Assembly: GCA_025451135.1 (NCBI GenBank) | Contig: JANWKW010000196.1 | Location: 1 to 15,675, forward strand | Length of the DNA: 15,675 nucleotides | Direction of reading: 5' to 3' | From: Vulcanimicrobiia bacterium | GTDB taxonomy: Bacteria > Vulcanimicrobiota > Vulcanimicrobiia > Vulcanimicrobiales > Vulcanimicrobiaceae | Shown: positions 12,475-15,675 of the stretch, one piece after another | Numbering within the stretch: the first letter of the stretch is position 1 | Layout: every line of letters starts with the position of its first letter | Program-made: the position numbers and the translations under genes | The notes under the pieces: generated by a model | Told to the model about the DNA's origin: nothing | The model's input: the letters and a program-made list of their open reading frames with translations, nothing else | Database searches by the model: none

Positions 12475-14418
12475 GTGGCTGACGAGGTCTTCGACCGGTC
12501 CGAGTTCATCGCGTACTTCCGCGATGAATCCGAGGAGCTGCTGCAGCAGATCGACGCCGATCTGCTGCGCCTCGAGGAGTTCGTGCAGACCGGGACCCCC
12601 GAGCCCGAGATCGTCAACTCGCTCTTCCGGGCGCTGCATACGGTCAAGGGCAGCTCCGGAATGCTCGGCTTCGTCGACGTGCAGACGCTCGCGCACAAGC
12701 TCGAGAACCTGTGCGACCTGCTGCGCAAGGACCGGATGCCGCTCTCGGAAGGGAGCGTCGACATCCTCTTCGCCGGTCGCGATTTCCTGACCGATCTGGT
12801 CGAATCGGCCGTCAACCAGACGCCGGCGCCGCACGGCTTGGACGACTACATGGGACGCCTCGACCAGTTCGCGGGCATCTACGAAGAGACGTCGCAGGTC
12901 ATCGAAGGCAAGACCGGCTCCGAGATGGATTTCGACGCCGCCTCCGGGCAGAGCGACGTCAGCGCGGATCAGATCGCCGCTTTCGAGGCCGAGATCGAAC
13001 GGCTCTTGGCCGAAGCCGGCGGCGCGCGCCCGCCGGCCGCATCCGAGCCGGCCGTCGCCGCCGCGATCGCCGCGCCGGAGCCCGGTGCCGTCGCGCCCGT
13101 CGCCAACGTCGTGGCGGCCGCCGCGGCGCGCCGCGACGAGAAGGCCAAAGACGCCAAGGACGGCTCCAAGCGCGCCGCCGGCCAGACCATCCGCGTCGAC
13201 ATCGAGCGCCTCGACACGCTGCTCAACCTGGTCGGCGAACTGGTGATCAATCGCACGCGCATCTCCGACATCGCGTCCACCCTGTCGCGGCTGACCAACG
13301 ACAAGGCCGTCGCCGCGCCGCAAGCCCTGATCGGACCGCTGGCCAAGGAGCTCGCCAACAGCGCGGCCTCGCTGGCGCGTACCAGCAACGAGATCCAAGA
13401 GTCGATCATGAAGGTCCGCATGGTCCCGATCGGGCAGGTCTTCGACCGCTTCCCGCGCCTGGTGCGCGACGTCGCCAAGGCGCGCGGCAAAGAGGTGCAG
13501 CTCGACATCTCCGGCGCCGAGACCGATCTCGACAAGACCATCGTCGACGAGGTCGGCGAGCCGCTGATGCACCTGCTGCGCAACTGCGTCGACCACGGCA
13601 TCGAGTCGCCCGACGTGCGCGAGGCGCGCGGGAAGAAGCGCACCGGGACGATCGCGCTCAACGCCTTCCACGAAGGCAACCAGATCATCATCGAGGTCTC
13701 GGACGACGGCAACGGCATCGACCTCGAGCGCGTCCGCGCGCGCGGCATCAAGCAAGGCCTGATCGGCGCCGACGACAAGCTGAGCGATCGCGAGCTGATC
13801 GAGCTGATCTTCACGCCCGGCTTCTCGACCGCCGAGACCGTCTCGGACGTGAGCGGCCGCGGCGTCGGCATGGACGTGGTGAAGAAGAACATCACGCGCC
13901 TCAAGGGCGTCTTCGACGTCGACTCGGTCGCCGGAGCCGGCACGAAATTCACGATCAAGCTGCCGCTGACGCTGGCCATCATCCAGGCGCTGCTGGTCCG
14001 CGTCGTCGACGAGCTCTACGCGATCCCGCTCGACTCGGTGATCGAGTCGCAGCGCGTGGAATTGCCGGACGTGCGGACCGTCCACGGCAACGAGGTGATC
14101 ACGCTGCGCGGCCAGGTCGTCCCGCTGCTGCGCATCGCGGACTTCTTCGAGCTCGGCGGCGCGCGCGATCCGGAGAAGGTGATGATCGTGATCGTCGGGC
14201 TGCAGGGCCGACAGGTCGGCCTGGTCGTCGACGGGTTCCAAGGCGAGCAGGAGATCGTGATCAAACCGCTCTCGGTCGTCGTCGGGAGGATCCCCGGCAT
14301 CTCGGGAGCGACCATCCTCGGCAACGGCCAGATCTCGCTGATCATCGACGTGCATTCGCTCGTGAGCGAGGCGTACGCGGGCGGCGACGTCGCGCGCGCG
14401 GAATACTCCGGAGTTTAA
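12475..14418 (+). CDS. cheA: Chemotaxis histidine kinase CheA (no recognisable P2 domain)
   Basis: A 647-residue kinase that phosphorylates CheY in the receptor array. P1/HPt is at about 1-130 with phospho-site H55 in RALHTVKGSSGMLGF. Residues 140-237 are a helical then Ala/Pro-rich, charged stretch where the CheY-docking P2 domain would normally be; I see no P2 fold. P3 dimerisation starts at TIRVDIERLDTLLNLVGELV (from about 238). P4 follows, with N-box HLLRNCVDHGIE, DDGNGID, the F-box-like FTPGFSTAE and GRGVGMDVV. P5, the CheW-like domain (about 505-640), includes the LRGQVVPLLRIADFF segment. GTG 12475 is chosen because the P1 helix begins there. cheW follows after 4 nt. Confidence 0.96.
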   Translation: MADEVFDRSEFIAYFRDESEELLQQIDADLLRLEEFVQTGTPEPEIVNSLFRALHTVKGSSGMLGFVDVQTLAHKLENLCDLLRKDRMPLSEGSVDILFAGRDFLTDLVESAVNQTPAPHGLDDYMGRLDQFAGIYEETSQVIEGKTGSEMDFDAASGQSDVSADQIAAFEAEIERLLAEAGGARPPAASEPAVAAAIAAPEPGAVAPVANVVAAAAARRDEKAKDAKDGSKRAAGQTIRVDIERLDTLLNLVGELVINRTRISDIASTLSRLTNDKAVAAPQALIGPLAKELANSAASLARTSNEIQESIMKVRMVPIGQVFDRFPRLVRDVAKARGKEVQLDISGAETDLDKTIVDEVGEPLMHLLRNCVDHGIESPDVREARGKKRTGTIALNAFHEGNQIIIEVSDDGNGIDLERVRARGIKQGLIGADDKLSDRELIELIFTPGFSTAETVSDVSGRGVGMDVVKKNITRLKGVFDVDSVAGAGTKFTIKLPLTLAIIQALLVRVVDELYAIPLDSVIESQRVELPDVRTVHGNEVITLRGQVVPLLRIADFFELGGARDPEKVMIVIVGLQGRQVGLVVDGFQGEQEIVIKPLSVVVGRIPGISGATILGNGQISLIIDVHSLVSEAYAGGDVARAEYSGV

Positions 14419-14422
14419 CGAC

Positions 14423-14932
14423 ATGGCAGAGACCGGCAACGACAAGCAGCAGTTCTCGGGCGAGAAGATCAAGGTCGTCTCGTTCCGCCTGGGGACCGAG
14501 GAATACGGCGTGGACATCGCCCAGGCGCAAGAGGTGATCCGGATGGTCGAGATCACCCACGTGCCGCGCGCCCCGCGCTTCATGGAAGGCGTCATCAACC
14601 TGCGCGGGCAGCTGATCCCGATCATCGACCTGCGCACGCGTTTCGGCATGCCGCGCGTCGAGAAGACGAAATCCAGCCGCATCGTGGTGACCGACATCGG
14701 CTCCAAGCGGGTCGGCATCATCGTCGACTCGGTCTCGGAAGTCATCGACATCCCGATCGAGAACATCGAAGATGCGCCCGAGATGATCGCGGGCATCGGC
14801 ACCGAGTACATCCAAGGCGTCGGCAAGGTCGCCGACCGTCTGATCATCATGCTCGACCTCACGATGGTCATCACCACCGACGAGCGACGCGATCTCGAAC
14901 TCCTCGACTCGCAGCTGACCGCATCGACGTGA
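14423..14932 (+). CDS. cheW: Chemotaxis coupling protein CheW
   Basis: A 169-residue adaptor that joins chemoreceptors to CheA P5. A variable hydrophilic N-terminus (about 1-14) precedes the CheW fold: KVVSFRLGTEEYGVDI (about 15-30), QEVIRMVEITHVPRAP, MEGVINLRGQLIPIIDLR (about 55-72), IVVTDIGSKRVGIIVDSVSEV and a terminal KVADRLIIMLDL. The length is normal. ATG 14423 is 4 nt after cheA, with CCGGAG at the end of cheA as ribosome site. The stop overlaps the next gene by 4 bp (GTGA). No receptor gene is in the window. Confidence 0.97.
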   Translation: MAETGNDKQQFSGEKIKVVSFRLGTEEYGVDIAQAQEVIRMVEITHVPRAPRFMEGVINLRGQLIPIIDLRTRFGMPRVEKTKSSRIVVTDIGSKRVGIIVDSVSEVIDIPIENIEDAPEMIAGIGTEYIQGVGKVADRLIIMLDLTMVITTDERRDLELLDSQLTAST

Positions 14933-15612
14933 GCCGGCGCCGCAGGCGTTCGCGTCCCCTCCTCCGGCGCGCCGTCCGATGGTCCATCGGCGGCGTTTTG
15001 CTTTGCGTCGCGTTCGTGCTCGGGTGCAATCTGCTGGTGATCGGATCGACCGAGACCCGGCGTTTCGAGACGGTCGCCGCCGTGCCGGGCCGTCCGGTCG
15101 CATTGGTGCTGGGAGCGGGACTCAATGCCGACGGCACGCCCAGCGGCATGCGGGCCGACCGGCTGGACGCGGGTGCCGCACTACTGCGGGCCGGCAAGGT
15201 CCGGGCGCTGCTCTTCAGCGGCGACAACGGCTCGATCTGGCATAACGAGCTTGCCTCGATGCAGCGGTACGCGCTCGCGCACGGGGTACCGGCCTCCAAG
15301 ATCGCGCTGGACTACGCCGGGTTCGACACCTACGACTCGTGCTATCGCGCGCGCCGGATCTTCGGCGTGCGCCGCGCCGTGGTCGTCACCCAGGAGTTCC
15401 ATTTGGCCCGAGCCACCTATCTGTGCCGGGCGATGGGCATCGACGCGGTCGGCATCGCCGAACCCGACTGGGGCAAGTACGGGAACGGCATGATGGCAGA
15501 GCAGGCCGCGCGCGAAGTGGCCGCCCGCGTGAAGGCCGTGATCGACGTCCTGACCCGGCGGCGGCCACCCGTCCTCGGCAACCCCGAACCGATCCGGGCG
15601 GCTAGCTCTTAA
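14929..15612 (+). CDS. SanA/YdcF-like DUF218 membrane-anchored protein
   Basis: A 227-residue protein with a highly basic N-terminus (residues 2-18), one membrane helix (about 19-40) and a DUF218 domain (about 53-205). The domain shows the family landmarks VALVLGAGLN, R-x-DRL-x-AGAALL, LFSGDNG, the ALAHGVPASKIALD segment with GFDTYDSCYRAR, and VVTQEFHLARATYLCRAMG. SanA of enterobacteria affects envelope permeability and vancomycin sensitivity; the biochemical activity of the family is not settled. GTG 14929 overlaps the cheW stop by 4 bp, so it is likely cotranslated with the chemotaxis genes even though no chemotaxis role is known. It appears to close the operon; an independent promoter follows. 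Confidence 0.85.
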   Translation: MSRRRRRSRPLLRRAVRWSIGGVLLCVAFVLGCNLLVIGSTETRRFETVAAVPGRPVALVLGAGLNADGTPSGMRADRLDAGAALLRAGKVRALLFSGDNGSIWHNELASMQRYALAHGVPASKIALDYAGFDTYDSCYRARRIFGVRRAVVVTQEFHLARATYLCRAMGIDAVGIAEPDWGKYGNGMMAEQAAREVAARVKAVIDVLTRRRPPVLGNPEPIRAASS

Positions 15613-15620
15613 AATATTAG

Positions 15621-15649
15621 TTGACAGCCCCGACCGACTCCGCTATAGT
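15621..15649 (+). promoter_or_regulatory. Strong sigma-70-type promoter at the window edge
   Basis: TTGACA (15621-15626, full consensus) and TATAGT (15644-15649, 5 of 6) are separated by the optimal 17 nt. It lies in an AT-richer stretch just after the SanA-like gene and points to a gene beginning beyond 15675; the final CGGAG may be part of that gene's ribosome site. Confidence 0.85.
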
Positions 15650-15671
15650 CAAACTAAAGATTTAGTTTGAC
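15648..15671. promoter_or_regulatory. Perfect 11-bp inverted repeat operator overlapping the -10/+1 region
   Basis: GTCAAACTAAA (15648-15658) and TTTAGTTTGAC (15661-15671) are exact reverse complements separated by GA. The repeat overlaps the last bases of the -10 box and covers the expected transcription start, the place for a repressor. A degenerate third half-site, TTAGTTGAC (15618-15626), overlaps the -35. The size and symmetry suit a dimeric winged-helix repressor such as MarR family, possibly encoded just downstream and self-regulating; the family is a guess. Confidence 0.75.
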
Positions 15672-15675
15672 GGAG

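Noticed and set aside
11740..14877. Very long (about 1045-codon) open frame on the minus strand opposite cheC, cheA and cheW
   Set aside because: Its residues are Asp/Arg/Leu/Val-rich antisense of GC-rich codons, with no domain, and the plus strand holds three textbook chemotaxis genes. It is a composition artefact.
1..15675. CRISPR arrays, tRNA or rRNA genes, insertion sequences, attachment sites
   Set aside because: No spaced identical repeats other than the coding blade repeats, no cloverleaf or rRNA-like segment, no transposase or terminal inverted repeats were seen.

Overview
The window is a GC-rich (roughly two-thirds G+C by eye) bacterial chromosome segment. It is almost wholly filled by flagellar motor, flagellar export and chemotaxis genes, nearly all on the + strand and tightly packed. 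The order flbD/swrD-motA-motB-fliM-fliY-fliO-fliP-fliQ-fliR, then flhB-flhA, resembles the fla/che cluster of Firmicutes and other Terrabacteria. The FliN-type switch protein carries a CheC-like N-terminal region, as in FliY. An embedded lipoprotein made of seven Vgb-like propeller repeats is reminiscent of uncultured soil lineages such as Eremiobacterota (WPS-2). That placement is my inference from style and was not tested; only the motility cluster is certain.

Layout. (1) 127-315: FlbD/SwrD, a booster of flagellar power, preceded by a strong GC hairpin. (2) 421-2035: MotA/MotB stator, behind a candidate sigma-28 promoter. (3) 2045-4002: FliM and FliY switch proteins; the FliY linker contains a REP-like hairpin read in frame. 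(4) 4011-6257: FliO, P, Q and R export-gate proteins, ending at a bidirectional terminator hairpin. (5) 6328-7344, minus strand: a seven-repeat beta-propeller lipoprotein that splits the export genes into two blocks. (6) 7500-11361: FlhB, FlhA and a PilZ-domain protein, with a five-codon upstream reading frame just before flhB. (7) 11486-14932: cheY, cheC, cheA and cheW, preceded by a weak terminator overlapping a promoter-like motif. (8) 14929-15612: a SanA/YdcF-like membrane protein overlapping cheW by 4 bp. (9) 15613-15675: a near-consensus sigma-70 promoter with a perfect 11-bp inverted-repeat operator for a gene beyond the edge.

How the genes fit together. The FliOPQR/FlhAB proteins form the type III export gate that builds the filament. 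MotAB are the ion-driven stators. FliM and FliY form the rotor switch that receives CheY-P. CheA with CheW make CheY-P, and CheC removes phosphate from it. The PilZ protein probably links c-di-GMP to export or motor function. Many genes start with GTG or TTG, and seven junctions are 4-bp stop/start overlaps, pointing to translational coupling. Not seen in this window: fliL, flhF/flhG, fliA, cheB, cheR, cheD and chemoreceptors. The system itself is known biology. The less ordinary elements are the in-frame palindromic repeat in fliY, the propeller lipoprotein inside the cluster, the flhB leader frame, the P2-less CheA and the terminal operator.
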